From an uncultured Lachnospiraceae bacterium (GTDB taxonomy: Bacteria; Bacillota; Clostridia; Lachnospirales; Lachnospiraceae): DNA of 41,723 nt. Position 1 is the first letter of the stretch. Every line of letters starts with the position of its first letter. The translations under genes were made by a program, and so were the position numbers. Shown piece by piece: positions 8,241 through 16,963 of this stretch. Location of the stretch: the NCBI GenBank assembly GCA_948688495.1, contig CAPQSW010000005.1, positions 1 to 41,723 on the forward strand, read 5' to 3'. The notes under the pieces were generated by a model. It was given only the letters and a program-made list of their open reading frames with translations. It did not search any database and had not been told where the DNA came from.

Positions 8241-9430
8241 GCAAGCCCGCAGCTTTCATCTATGGACGTCAGGATTGCTTTAATCTCCTTTTCATTGCCA
8301 GGGTGATCCTTGACAATCTTTACAATATCCTTCTGCGCCTTGCGGATATTGGCGATCTGGCTTTCCATGGTAGCACGCAGCTTCTGGCGGCGTACCAAAA
8401 GCTCATGCTTCACTTCTACCATCTCTTTCTTGTCCAAAAGGGCCTGCGCCTGATAAATCCATATTTTCGTATCATAGAGATGATACCTGTGGAGCAGCAT
8501 CATCAGCTTATCATTAAAATATTCCAGATCATCATTTGTCTTCTGGTATTTTTCACGCTCTTGCACCTCCTCTAAATATTGCTCCCATATATAATTCAGC
8601 TCGTAGGAATTCTTGGCATGATATTTTTCACACGCATAGTCTACGGCATTCGTAACATTCACATATTTAAAAGAAATCTTATTCAATAGCGTAATCGCGC
8701 GGTTGATATTTGCCTGGGAACGCTTAATATCCACGCCGTCATTCTGCAGCCGCCAGACCATCCCAATCCCGATAGCCGCCGCCACGAGTGTTGCTGCAAG
8801 AAAAGGGAGCGTGATATCAAAATGCATCACCAGCCCTAAGATGACTATCAGGATGGCCGCTGCAAGAAACACACCTGCCAGAACATACAATAGCCTGCGC
8901 AGCAATTGGCTTTCCTGCTCCAATGCCTCCTTGTAATAACGCCATTCTTCCTTCTCCCCCTCTAAGTACTGCATATCCCGCTTCACTGCATTCTGATATG
9001 CCTCATTATCCTTGAGGTTCTTGATAATCTGTGGCATCTCATCTTCCAACTGCTCCATCTGGGCAAACTGGGTATCTGAAATATTCCGCGATTTGTTCAG
9101 GTAAGCATCCCGCGACTTATTCAGCTCCTGAACATTCCTTGCAACCTCCTGAATGCCGGCAAATTCATTTTCCGGCAATTCTTCGATCTTCTGAATGTCC
9201 GTCAGATAATCGGTGACAACTTTATAGTCACGTTTTGTCTCCTCAAGCGCCTTTGCCGCCGTAAGAATCTGCTCGCAATACTCCATTGCCGGATTCTTGT
9301 TATTCTGCTCCTGCGGCATGGATGGTTTCCTGTTCTCAGAGACGCTTTGGGACTCCTGTTCCCCCGGCTTATCATAATCCCATAATTCATCTACATATTT
9401 CGGTCTTTTCTTTTTTCTGAATAATCCCAT
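8237..9430 (-). CDS. Coiled-coil protein with two central membrane segments
   Basis: The start is set at ATG 9430 (397 residues). A GTG at 9439 would overlap the upstream gene. The protein has a basic N-terminus (MGLFRKKKR), a polar linker, a long coiled coil (about 50-175), two hydrophobic segments (about 180-203 and 208-226) and another coiled-coil half to the end. The topology suggests a membrane hairpin with both coiled coils on the cytoplasmic side. I recognise no catalytic motif and no named family. It abuts the TPR gene (the TAA of that gene is one base before this ATG), so they are translationally linked and likely part of one complex with the DUF5716 and DUF5717 proteins. Confidence 0.75.
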   Translation of the reverse strand: MGLFRKKKRPKYVDELWDYDKPGEQESQSVSENRKPSMPQEQNNKNPAMEYCEQILTAAKALEETKRDYKVVTDYLTDIQKIEELPENEFAGIQEVARNVQELNKSRDAYLNKSRNISDTQFAQMEQLEDEMPQIIKNLKDNEAYQNAVKRDMQYLEGEKEEWRYYKEALEQESQLLRRLLYVLAGVFLAAAILIVILGLVMHFDITLPFLAATLVAAAIGIGMVWRLQNDGVDIKRSQANINRAITLLNKISFKYVNVTNAVDYACEKYHAKNSYELNYIWEQYLEEVQEREKYQKTNDDLEYFNDKLMMLLHRYHLYDTKIWIYQAQALLDKKEMVEVKHELLVRRQKLRATMESQIANIRKAQKDIVKIVKDHPGNEKEIKAILTSIDESCGLA

Positions 9431-9431
9431 T

Positions 9432-10169
9432 TTACTCACTTTTCCTATACTCTGTTCTCAACTGCAGCAGCAAATCCTCTATCATACACTCATAGCCTGC
9501 ACGGTCACCAGATTCCTTCTTCTCTTTCAGCTCCCCAAGCACGCCTGCCATTCTGCCCTTCCCCTGTTCTTTTGACAGCGTATCCCTGCAGGTCAGCAAA
9601 AAAAGATACGCCTCACTGCTTTCCATATGCTGGCCAATCTCATATGCACGTTTATAACATTCCCCGGCAGCCTCGAATAAAAACTGCCTTGCATACAGTG
9701 TACCCAGATTGTGCCAGATACGTCCCTTGAAAAACATATCCTCGTCTGACTTAAGCGCCTTCTGATATTCCAGCCAGGCTTTTTTGTATTTGCCCGACTT
9801 GAGCAGCCGGTCCCCCCGCAGTTTAGCCCGCTGTGCCGGACTTGTACTTTCCATGCCCTGCACAACTGACACGGCCTGGCTTATCTGTTTATGGTTGTAC
9901 AGACCCCCTGTTATTAAAATCTGTTCCATACACCAGCCGCCGCTTTTCCCCCGTTCTATCCCCTCACGGATCTGATCTGCAAGATCGTTCCTGTTTAGTT
10001 CGCCGGAAAGCCACTGGCAGAGCGCCTCATTATAGAAGCTTTCCTCCACGCCTTCCACATTATGATATAGATAATAACACAATTCCTCAAAGGAATACAA
10101 GCTTACACTTGCATTTACTATCAAAGGCCTCTCTGCAAACTTCCCTTCGCATATCCACATCCTGCCCAT
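9432..10169 (-). CDS. TPR-containing protein of the DUF5717 cluster
   Basis: The protein has 245 residues from ATG 10169, which has GGAGAG a few bases upstream; the longer TTG start at 10181 would hide that site. The N-terminal half is helical without recognisable motifs. The middle (about 115-190) holds at least two tetratricopeptide repeats, with the residue pattern GDRLLKSGKYKKAWLEYQKA and WHNLGTLYARQFLFEAAGEC. It has no signal peptide or membrane segment, so it is a cytoplasmic scaffold or adaptor. It starts 20 bases after the Hsp70-like gene stops and abuts the coiled-coil membrane gene. The function is unknown; TPRs fit a protein-protein interaction role in this cluster. Confidence 0.75.
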   Translation of the reverse strand: MGRMWICEGKFAERPLIVNASVSLYSFEELCYYLYHNVEGVEESFYNEALCQWLSGELNRNDLADQIREGIERGKSGGWCMEQILITGGLYNHKQISQAVSVVQGMESTSPAQRAKLRGDRLLKSGKYKKAWLEYQKALKSDEDMFFKGRIWHNLGTLYARQFLFEAAGECYKRAYEIGQHMESSEAYLFLLTCRDTLSKEQGKGRMAGVLGELKEKKESGDRAGYECMIEDLLLQLRTEYRKSE

Positions 10170-10189
10170 TTTTCTCTCCAATCTACACT

Positions 10190-11428
10190 TTATAGCAGTT
10201 CAAAGCTCCATTCCTGCCCCCTGCCTGGATGCATTGACCCCCAGCCTAAATCCTGGACTTTAAGAAAAATTTTTCCATCGTTCCCACAAAAAAAATGAAG
10301 GGACAGCCTGCTGCGCTCCTGCTCCATAAGCACAAGCCCTGTAAGCTCCAGGCTTTCAATCCTCGCTTCTTTGTTCTTCGGCTCCTGCACCCAAATTTCC
10401 AATACCGGCTCCCCTTCCAGTAAAATACGGAGCTTTTTGTCTATCTGATGACGGTTGCTCCCCGCTTCCACCACAGGGTAGAAAAATTCCACATCCCCCT
10501 TCACTGCCCTTAACATAATATTCTGCCTGACCTTGTAATCGCAAAAATACACCGTCTGTGCATCTTCCTGGTGTACTTTGAGCATTCCGGCATAACACGC
10601 CCCCCTGGTATAGAGATTCTTTCCCTGAAACGCCCTCCGGTTCCGGCAGATTAGCTGCAGTGATGTATTCATCCAGTCTCCTTCAAAGCCGGAGCCAATC
10701 AGATATACGGCTGACACAATCCTGCCGGCCAGAACAGACTTAACCATATTCGTAAACTCCCCGTCACGCTGCCTGTCATCCCCTGCCAATTTTCCAAGAA
10801 ATGCCTCTGAAACCTCCACAATCATGGGATTTGTCTTGCGGTTACAGGAAAACAGACGGCAATATACGCCTTTCCCCTCCTCCTCAAACAGCAATACCTG
10901 CTGCTTCCACAGGGACTGTCCCTGTGAGACAACATAAGCATAAAAACTCTCCCTGTGGTCCTGAATCTGCACCTGTTCTTCGGTAAACCCCAGTTTTTCC
11001 GCAAACTGTCGGAAAAACGCCACTGCTTCCTGGCTCACTTCCTCCAGAGAGAAGACACATTTTGTCACTGCCTCTGTTCCACCTGCTGGAAGCGCCAGCC
11101 GCAGCAACTTGCGGAAAAATACACCCAAAAGTTCTTCCGCCGCATATTCGCGGTCAAGGGTCACTGTCTCTTTCTGAAATGCACGCTTTAGGAGGTCTGC
11201 CGCATAATAACCTTCACCTGCTTCTGCCAGCCGCCTCCCCTCCTCGCCAAAACACCACTGTCCGCTCTGTTTCCGTTTGCAGATTGCCGTTGGAATCTGA
11301 TACAGCTCTGTTCCCGCCAATGTGCTCTTTGTCTCCGGCTCCGGTGTCCCCGCATGATAACAGCTTATCTGCGTCCACTGCCTGCCTGCCTCTATTCCAA
11401 TATACCATTCTTTCTTTGTCGGTCTCAT
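10190..11428 (-). CDS. DUF5716-type protein with degenerate Hsp70/actin-like ATPase fold
   Basis: The 412-residue protein begins with YIGIEAGRQWTQIS (residues 9-22), which resembles the phosphate-1 loop of the ASKHA fold (Hsp70, actin, sugar kinase) but has Glu13 where an Asp is usual. A later VYLIGSGFEGDW (about 243-254) resembles the adenosine-binding glycine motif. The C-terminal third is beta-rich. From length, motifs and neighbourhood I recognise it as the DUF5716 type, usually found beside DUF5717 in Lachnospiraceae; this is recall, not a search. GGAGGG precedes the ATG. It lies 19 bases after the giant gene. It may be a nucleotide-dependent switch or a pseudo-ATPase scaffold. Confidence 0.7.
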   Translation of the reverse strand: MRPTKKEWYIGIEAGRQWTQISCYHAGTPEPETKSTLAGTELYQIPTAICKRKQSGQWCFGEEGRRLAEAGEGYYAADLLKRAFQKETVTLDREYAAEELLGVFFRKLLRLALPAGGTEAVTKCVFSLEEVSQEAVAFFRQFAEKLGFTEEQVQIQDHRESFYAYVVSQGQSLWKQQVLLFEEEGKGVYCRLFSCNRKTNPMIVEVSEAFLGKLAGDDRQRDGEFTNMVKSVLAGRIVSAVYLIGSGFEGDWMNTSLQLICRNRRAFQGKNLYTRGACYAGMLKVHQEDAQTVYFCDYKVRQNIMLRAVKGDVEFFYPVVEAGSNRHQIDKKLRILLEGEPVLEIWVQEPKNKEARIESLELTGLVLMEQERSRLSLHFFCGNDGKIFLKVQDLGWGSMHPGRGQEWSFELL

Positions 11429-11447
11429 TTCTCCCTCCAGGGTACAT

Positions 11448-14400
11448 CTATAGCAGCGTAAATTCCCGCTTCACCATCTCATCAATCTGTCCATATGCCT
11501 CCAACTGCTTTAACAGGGTAACCTCATCCTTCACCTGCCATGCAGCCATCATATCGTCAATCAGGACCGGTCGGCTCTCCTCTGCACTGTCAGCAATACT
11601 CTGCCTTATAATCTGGCCGCTCTCTGTCACCTTATATTCCCCGTCTATTTCTTCTTTGATATAGTATGGAATATTTTCCTCAAAGAACACAATAAATTCT
11701 TTCGCAAATATCCCCTCATACATCTGCTTCATCTCTTGTTCCACATAATTGGTAAAGCCCACCGGAAGATAATTGATAAGAACCTTTGCCCCCGGCACAG
11801 TCCGGTATTCCACTACTACGCGGTCATGAAGCATATAGCTTTCCTGCACCTTCCTGGGGAAAGACTGAAAAAATGCAAAACAGCATTCCTCCTGTATCAA
11901 ATCCTCCAAAATAGGACGCGCAGTTTCCCACGGGCCGTCTGTAAGCTTCGGCGTCAGGGCGCACCATTTCAGATAGGCAAGCCTGCAGACACCATTAAGC
12001 TTCTGTCCTTCCCCAAGCATTGCCCCTATCCTCTGAAATACGTACTCCGACACAACTGCATCACTAACCACAAATTGATGCGCCATCCTGCTTACATACG
12101 CCAAAATCACAACATCCTTGCCAAGATTTTTGACATAAGACTCAAATACATCTTCCAGGCGCGGAGAAAAATCCCCTGTATACAGACAACGCCGCAGACA
12201 GCGTTCTTCCAGATCATAGGTATCTAATTCAAATCCCTGCGCCAAGTCCCAGAGCTTTAGCATTTCACCTAAGGCTCCCTGGAAATACCTGCAAAGATAA
12301 AGCAGAATCCTCTCGTTATATTTGCCCTTCAAAAACACTTCCCGGCATAGCTTTAGCAGAAATTCATCTGCTTCTACCGCATCCTCCTGCCAAAGCTCAT
12401 CCATACGGTAGCTGATGACATACACAAGCTTCGTAGGGGTAATATACTCTGTTCCATAATTCTGTAAAAGCTCATACGCACGACTGTAATGGCGTCTTGC
12501 TACCAAAAGGCGCATAATTTTCTCCCGCTCCCTGCCCTCAATTCCCTCAAAGGACACGGATAAAAGAAATTCATCCAGTGCATTCCCGGTATAATTATCA
12601 TAAAAATATGCAATCATCTGCGGGCGCAGCTCCCTGCGGTATTCTTCACTGATCTCCGGCGACTGCACCATCATCTGAAGATGAACCAGGTCTTCTTCCT
12701 CAAATGTCTGCCAGATCTGCTTCTTATCAAAATATTTCAGAAGATACGGCAGCTTCTCGGGCGCGCTGGCAATCCCCTGTGCAAGAAACTTCCCGCTGTC
12801 AAGAAGCGGTGTTACGGCAAGTTCGTTATCCGGCAGAAAACGCCTGCCCTTTGCATCCTCCAGCAGAATCTGATAGGAACTGCCATAAATATTCACATAT
12901 GCCCTTCCATGGACAAGCGGTACTACCTGCTCCTTTGCCAGACAATACTGGCACACTACCAGATTACGGATGACAGGATTGTCACACAGCACTTCACAGG
13001 CAAAAAGAACCCTTGCCATATCAAAAGCGCTCTCCGGCGTTAAAAGCTCCGGCGTCAATGCCTCCCTGTAAACTGCAGCAAGCATCCGGTCGATTTTACC
13101 GCCCTGTATCTGCTTTAACGCAAATTCCTCCATATTCTTGCTGTAATGGGGCCACACGTTTTTCCACTGGGACTTGCTGCCAATCATTGCCTGGTAAAGC
13201 CTTGCTTCCGCCTCCCCCGCAAAATTACTGTACGACTGGAAATAGTGAACAATCTGTTTGGGCAGCCTTGCCATCTGCTCCTCACCTGCGGAACGCACCC
13301 ACGCTTCGTGCAGTCCGGCAATCCTAAGCTCCTCCGTCACGCCTAACTGGTACCACTTCCAGTATTCTTTCCCATAACACTGTGCCTTGATGCAATAACT
13401 GCAGACTGCCTGCAAAGATTCCCTGTCCGGGCATGCCTCATAACAGGCCGCCAGAATCCGATACCAGACCGGCTCAAATATGGGGATTTCCGGGAATAAT
13501 TTCACCACCCGCTGCGCAATCTGTTTCGTCATTGCCCCATGCTTAACCGTGAAATTCAATAATTTCTTCTCAAAACCTGAAATCCTGCTCAGGATATAAG
13601 GTTCCTTTTCCAGAATCCTCCATGCCTCCAAATAAAGCAGCACACTCTCATGTCCGCGCCTCATATATCTTGCAATTGTATCGTATTTCTTCCCCCTGCT
13701 GTAATTTTGTTCCTCATCCATAAACAGCAGCATCCACAAAATCCTGGCATTGTCTGGATGACGGTTATATATCTTACGGACTTTGCCTGTGCATTTATTC
13801 ACATATCCCGTCTCCGGCTCCCGCAAAGTTGTAAGATAAAGATAATAGGCATACAGGGGGGATTCCTTATCCACCTTATTACGCGGAAAAGAATTCAATA
13901 CCCATTCCGCCTCCTGCCTCTGCTGGTTCACCAAAAATACCTGCGCTTTCGCCAGAGAATACCACAGATCACCCGGCAACAGCTTCTGCAGTTCTTCGAG
14001 ATTCTCACGCGTCTGCTTCGCCCATGTCCCAGTCGGCATCTTATGCGTTACAAACTTAATATAGTCTCCGGCAGCCTTTGCCTGCTTTTTCTGGATCTCC
14101 CATACCGGATGCTCGCCAAGTACCGTCTCTTTGCTGATACATACCGGGATTTCCTCCCTCTGAAGCGGCGTTTTTAAGATAATCCTGCCATAATTCTTCC
14201 CAAAATGAAGCTGGTCTGCATCAATCAGATATTCTACAATCCCCCTCGTTCCCACAAAATCCTCATCGGTGATCCGCTGCTTTATGGGCTTTAACATCTC
14301 CCCTTCTGTCAGGACTTCAAGCGCAAAATGCCCCCACTCCTCTTTGCGCAGCACAATACACTGCTTCTGTGTCTGCACCACACCGCAAAATTCCCGTTTT

Positions 14401-14993
14401 GCCTCCTCAATCTCAAACGACACCCGCTTCTTCTTATGCGACGCAATCAGAAATTCCTCTACCTGCGCCCTGGTGCAGGGCCTGCGGCGCAATCCACGGA
14501 ACGCTAACTGCTCCGTGCTCTCTCCGGAAACAAAGATATTCTCAAACTCCGGCTGTGAAAAAACCTTTACCGCCTCGTCATAAGAAGTCCGCGCAAGGTT
14601 TGCAAACTCTGTAATGCTCTTAATCCTGCCCTGGGAACTCATCGGATAATCCTTGCTGACTGACACCGTAAAGGGCAGTACATACTCACCCTGATCGCTG
14701 ACAATCTGGAACTCCCCTGCCTGAATGTCCCCATGCATAAGCCCTTCACTGTGAAATTCAAACTCAAGCGTTATCTCTGTCCCTTCAAATTCCGCCTGCA
14801 TACACCTCATTCTGGTACTTGTAGCACAGACCATGCCGGACACCGGGATATTCTCGCTGCTCTTTATTGTAAATTCGCCGTGGTACACTTCTCCCACCAA
14901 TATCTGGGTCTCTATCTTCTCCGGCGTAAATTGTAATAGGGAAACCTGACGGCTGCATATTCCTGCTGCCAGTTCTTCTATTCTTCTCTGCAA
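11448..14993 (-). CDS. Giant DUF5717-type protein (Ig-like domains plus helical repeats)
   Basis: The 1181-residue protein starts at a TTG (14993) with AGGTGA just upstream; an in-frame stop lies a little further up and no ATG is available. Residues about 1-110 form an Ig-like beta sandwich (VGEVYHGEFTIKSSENIPVSG). A second beta domain covers about 190-290 (GTRGIVEYLIDADQLHFGKNYG). About 310-1040 is a long run of TPR/HAT-like helical repeats, followed by a beta-rich C-terminal domain (RVVVEYRTVPGAKVLINYLP). It has no signal peptide, membrane segment or catalytic motif. It is the first gene of the minus-strand cluster and is likely the scaffold. I recognise it as DUF5717-like from memory of length and context. 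Confidence 0.75.
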   Translation of the reverse strand: MQRRIEELAAGICSRQVSLLQFTPEKIETQILVGEVYHGEFTIKSSENIPVSGMVCATSTRMRCMQAEFEGTEITLEFEFHSEGLMHGDIQAGEFQIVSDQGEYVLPFTVSVSKDYPMSSQGRIKSITEFANLARTSYDEAVKVFSQPEFENIFVSGESTEQLAFRGLRRRPCTRAQVEEFLIASHKKKRVSFEIEEAKREFCGVVQTQKQCIVLRKEEWGHFALEVLTEGEMLKPIKQRITDEDFVGTRGIVEYLIDADQLHFGKNYGRIILKTPLQREEIPVCISKETVLGEHPVWEIQKKQAKAAGDYIKFVTHKMPTGTWAKQTRENLEELQKLLPGDLWYSLAKAQVFLVNQQRQEAEWVLNSFPRNKVDKESPLYAYYLYLTTLREPETGYVNKCTGKVRKIYNRHPDNARILWMLLFMDEEQNYSRGKKYDTIARYMRRGHESVLLYLEAWRILEKEPYILSRISGFEKKLLNFTVKHGAMTKQIAQRVVKLFPEIPIFEPVWYRILAACYEACPDRESLQAVCSYCIKAQCYGKEYWKWYQLGVTEELRIAGLHEAWVRSAGEEQMARLPKQIVHYFQSYSNFAGEAEARLYQAMIGSKSQWKNVWPHYSKNMEEFALKQIQGGKIDRMLAAVYREALTPELLTPESAFDMARVLFACEVLCDNPVIRNLVVCQYCLAKEQVVPLVHGRAYVNIYGSSYQILLEDAKGRRFLPDNELAVTPLLDSGKFLAQGIASAPEKLPYLLKYFDKKQIWQTFEEEDLVHLQMMVQSPEISEEYRRELRPQMIAYFYDNYTGNALDEFLLSVSFEGIEGREREKIMRLLVARRHYSRAYELLQNYGTEYITPTKLVYVISYRMDELWQEDAVEADEFLLKLCREVFLKGKYNERILLYLCRYFQGALGEMLKLWDLAQGFELDTYDLEERCLRRCLYTGDFSPRLEDVFESYVKNLGKDVVILAYVSRMAHQFVVSDAVVSEYVFQRIGAMLGEGQKLNGVCRLAYLKWCALTPKLTDGPWETARPILEDLIQEECCFAFFQSFPRKVQESYMLHDRVVVEYRTVPGAKVLINYLPVGFTNYVEQEMKQMYEGIFAKEFIVFFEENIPYYIKEEIDGEYKVTESGQIIRQSIADSAEESRPVLIDDMMAAWQVKDEVTLLKQLEAYGQIDEMVKREFTLL

Positions 14994-15111
14994 ATCGTCA
15001 CCTGCTTGCTTTTTTATCTTAATCCGATATAATGTACATAATCAGTATTATTATAAACGATTAATTTACCTGTGTAAAGGTTACAAAACATGCAAAACAG
15101 GAGGTTTTCTT
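14994..15111. promoter_or_regulatory. Divergent promoter region between the DUF5717 gene and the aminotransferase
   Basis: These 118 bases are AT-rich and separate divergent genes. TATAAT-like hexamers occur on both strands around 15027-15057. I cannot assign -35 elements with confidence. The plus-strand gene has AACAGGAGG 9 bases before its ATG. Confidence 0.4.
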
Positions 15112-16200
15112 ATGATTCAGCATAAAGACCATTTTCATGGAAGCGATTTGGAAAAGATTGAACAAATTTACGGTATCAAAAAGGAGGAAATCACAAGCTT
15201 CAGCGCCAACGTGAACCCCCTGGGCATCTCTCCGCTGCTGCGCGGGGAGCTTGCCAGCCACATAGACGCCATCACCACTTATCCGGACAGGGAGTACACC
15301 TCCCTTCGGAAATGCATTGCCGAATACACCGGCACCGATTATGAAAACATCATTATGGGGAACGGCTCTACCGAATTGATCTCGCTGTTTATCCAGATTC
15401 AACGCCCCAAAAAAGCGCTGATTATCGGACCGACATACTCGGAATATGAACGTGAGATTTCTCTGGGCGGCGGGACATGCCTTTATTATCCACTGAAGGA
15501 GGAACAAGATTTTGCATTGGATGCATCTGTTTTTACCTCCCACCTCAATGAGAGCATTGACCTCGTAGTCATCTGCAACCCCAACAACCCTACCTCCGGC
15601 GCCATCCTAAGGAGCACCATGCGCAAAATCTTAGACGTATGCAAACAGAACGACATTTTCGTCATGGTAGACGAGACTTATGTGGAGTTTGCGGATAACT
15701 GCAGCGACATCACCTCCATTCCCCTGACCGCATACTACAACAACATCGTCATACTCCGCGGCACATCCAAATTCTTTGCCTGTCCCGGCCTGCGCCTGGG
15801 CTACGCCGTAACCGGAAACCGTGATTTGGTGAAAGAGATTAATACAAAGAAAAATCCCTGGACCATCAACTCCCTTGCTGCGATTTCCGGGGAGATAATG
15901 TTCCGGGATTCTTCCTATATTGCGCAGACACGCACCCTGATTTCTCAGGAACGCACCCGAATCTACGAGATGCTCATGGCCGACTCAAGATTTAAGGCAT
16001 ATCCGCCCAGCGGGAATTTCCTGCTGGTGCGCCTTCTTGATGATAGCCTCTCATCCGAAATGCTGTTCGACCGGGCAATCCGTCAGAAAATGATGATCCG
16101 GGACTGCTCTACCTTTCCTTTTCTCAATAACAAATATATCCGCTTCTGTTTCATGATGCCGGAGATGAACGATAAGCTCCTCTCCTGCCTGCTCCGTTAA
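15112..16200 (+). CDS. PLP-dependent aminotransferase, HisC/CobD-like
   Basis: This 362-residue fold-type I aminotransferase belongs to the histidinol-phosphate aminotransferase / threonine-phosphate decarboxylase group. Visible features are the N-terminal HGSD and FSANVNPLGIS, GNGSTELIS (phosphate contact), NPNNPTSG, DETYVEF (PLP pyridine Asp), and the Schiff-base lysine K220 in GTSKFFACPGLRLGY. The C-terminus carries the substrate Arg in KYIRFCFM. The N-terminal pattern is closer to CobD-like proteins than to classical HisC, but no cobalamin or histidine genes are nearby, so the substrate is open. AACAGGAGG precedes the ATG. It is the only plus-strand gene in a minus-strand stretch, and its stop overlaps the stop of the small peptide gene on the other strand. 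Confidence 0.85.
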   Translation: MIQHKDHFHGSDLEKIEQIYGIKKEEITSFSANVNPLGISPLLRGELASHIDAITTYPDREYTSLRKCIAEYTGTDYENIIMGNGSTELISLFIQIQRPKKALIIGPTYSEYEREISLGGGTCLYYPLKEEQDFALDASVFTSHLNESIDLVVICNPNNPTSGAILRSTMRKILDVCKQNDIFVMVDETYVEFADNCSDITSIPLTAYYNNIVILRGTSKFFACPGLRLGYAVTGNRDLVKEINTKKNPWTINSLAAISGEIMFRDSSYIAQTRTLISQERTRIYEMLMADSRFKAYPPSGNFLLVRLLDDSLSSEMLFDRAIRQKMMIRDCSTFPFLNNKYIRFCFMMPEMNDKLLSCLLR

Positions 16201-16286
16201 TAGAAAAGATTAATGACAAGGTTGACCGCTACAATAATGATAAAAACGATTATGATAAAAATACACCCCCTCAAGAACTCTTTCAT
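16197..16286 (-). CDS. 29-residue hydrophobic single-pass peptide
   Basis: This short frame reads MKEFLRGC followed by an almost unbroken run of Ile, Val and Phe, then AVNLVINLFY. It is one membrane helix with a positive N-terminus. Its ATG is 3 bases after the TAG of the secreted-protein gene, and AGGTG within that gene's last codons can serve as the ribosome binding site. Its stop overlaps the 3' end of the convergent aminotransferase gene. The composition is far from random, which supports a real gene, but nothing indicates function; small toxins and membrane-protein regulators both look like this. Confidence 0.5.
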   Translation of the reverse strand: MKEFLRGCIFIIIVFIIIVAVNLVINLFY

Positions 16287-16289
16287 AGG

Positions 16290-16739
16290 CTAATACACCT
16301 GTGTAGCGCTCTTGTAGGTGAGCTGCTCTCCATCTACATTAAAGACTGCATATGTACGGTAGGTTCCCCGCTGGGTTAAGGTGTAATCCCTGCCCATAGC
16401 TTTACTGCCCGTATTGCTGGATCCAACCCAGGATACCTTGGTCACCCACGATCCGCCCTCCAGGCGCTGCAGCCGCATGGTCACGGTAATAGGACATATC
16501 TTCTTTGCAGTAACACTTGCATAGGCATACGCACTGCTTCCCTTAACAGACAGATCAGCAGTAAGCGTTAACGTTTTCTCATACTGGGGGTCAATCATAC
16601 TGCCAACGCCAACTGCCCGCTGCGCCCCGGTCCGTCCCATATTCCCGCTTGCTGCATAGCTGCTGCTGACGGGCAGGATCAGGAGCGCAGCCGCTATTAT
16701 CAGGGATATCCATACCCGCTGTCTCATCTTCCATTTCAT
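16290..16739 (-). CDS. Small secreted protein of unknown function
   Basis: The 149-residue protein has a Sec signal peptide: basic MKWKMRQR, a hydrophobic core to about residue 22, and a probable cleavage after SSYAAS near residue 30. The mature part is beta-rich, rich in Thr, Ser and Tyr, and has no cysteine except one (KKICPITV). I do not recognise a family. GGAGA lies 8 bases before the ATG. About 37-83 bases upstream is a promoter-like block (16776-16822) shared with the DUF4367 gene and with three hairpin units, so these genes may be co-regulated. The 29-residue hydrophobic peptide follows 3 bases after the stop. Confidence 0.7.
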   Translation of the reverse strand: MKWKMRQRVWISLIIAAALLILPVSSSYAASGNMGRTGAQRAVGVGSMIDPQYEKTLTLTADLSVKGSSAYAYASVTAKKICPITVTMRLQRLEGGSWVTKVSWVGSSNTGSKAMGRDYTLTQRGTYRTYAVFNVDGEQLTYKSATQVY

Positions 16740-16775
16740 CTTCTGTTCTCCTTTCCACTGTTACTAAGGTATCTC

Positions 16776-16822
16776 TTACCCCTCTATAAATAGTAACCAT
16801 CTGAAATGGGAAAACATGACGC
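16776..16822 (-). promoter_or_regulatory. Shared promoter-like block, copy 1
   Basis: Reading on minus, an A-run is followed by GCGTCATGTTTT, a 15-base gap from TCATGT to GGTTAC, then GGTTACTATTTATAGAGGGG. The same elements at the same spacing occur at 17971 (minus), 18462 (plus) and 19000 (plus). TACTAT can act as a -10 hexamer. The block lies directly upstream of the secreted-protein gene. Confidence 0.55.
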
Positions 16823-16963
16823 TTTTTTTAAACTTTTTTATTTTTCTATAAATATTTACCCCCCCAGGAAGTAAAATCCAGACCGCTCTAATTTATCTGA
16901 AAAGGACTGATTCTCATTTCCATGAGGTGTACTCTGAACGGACGCCCTGCCCATAAATATATG

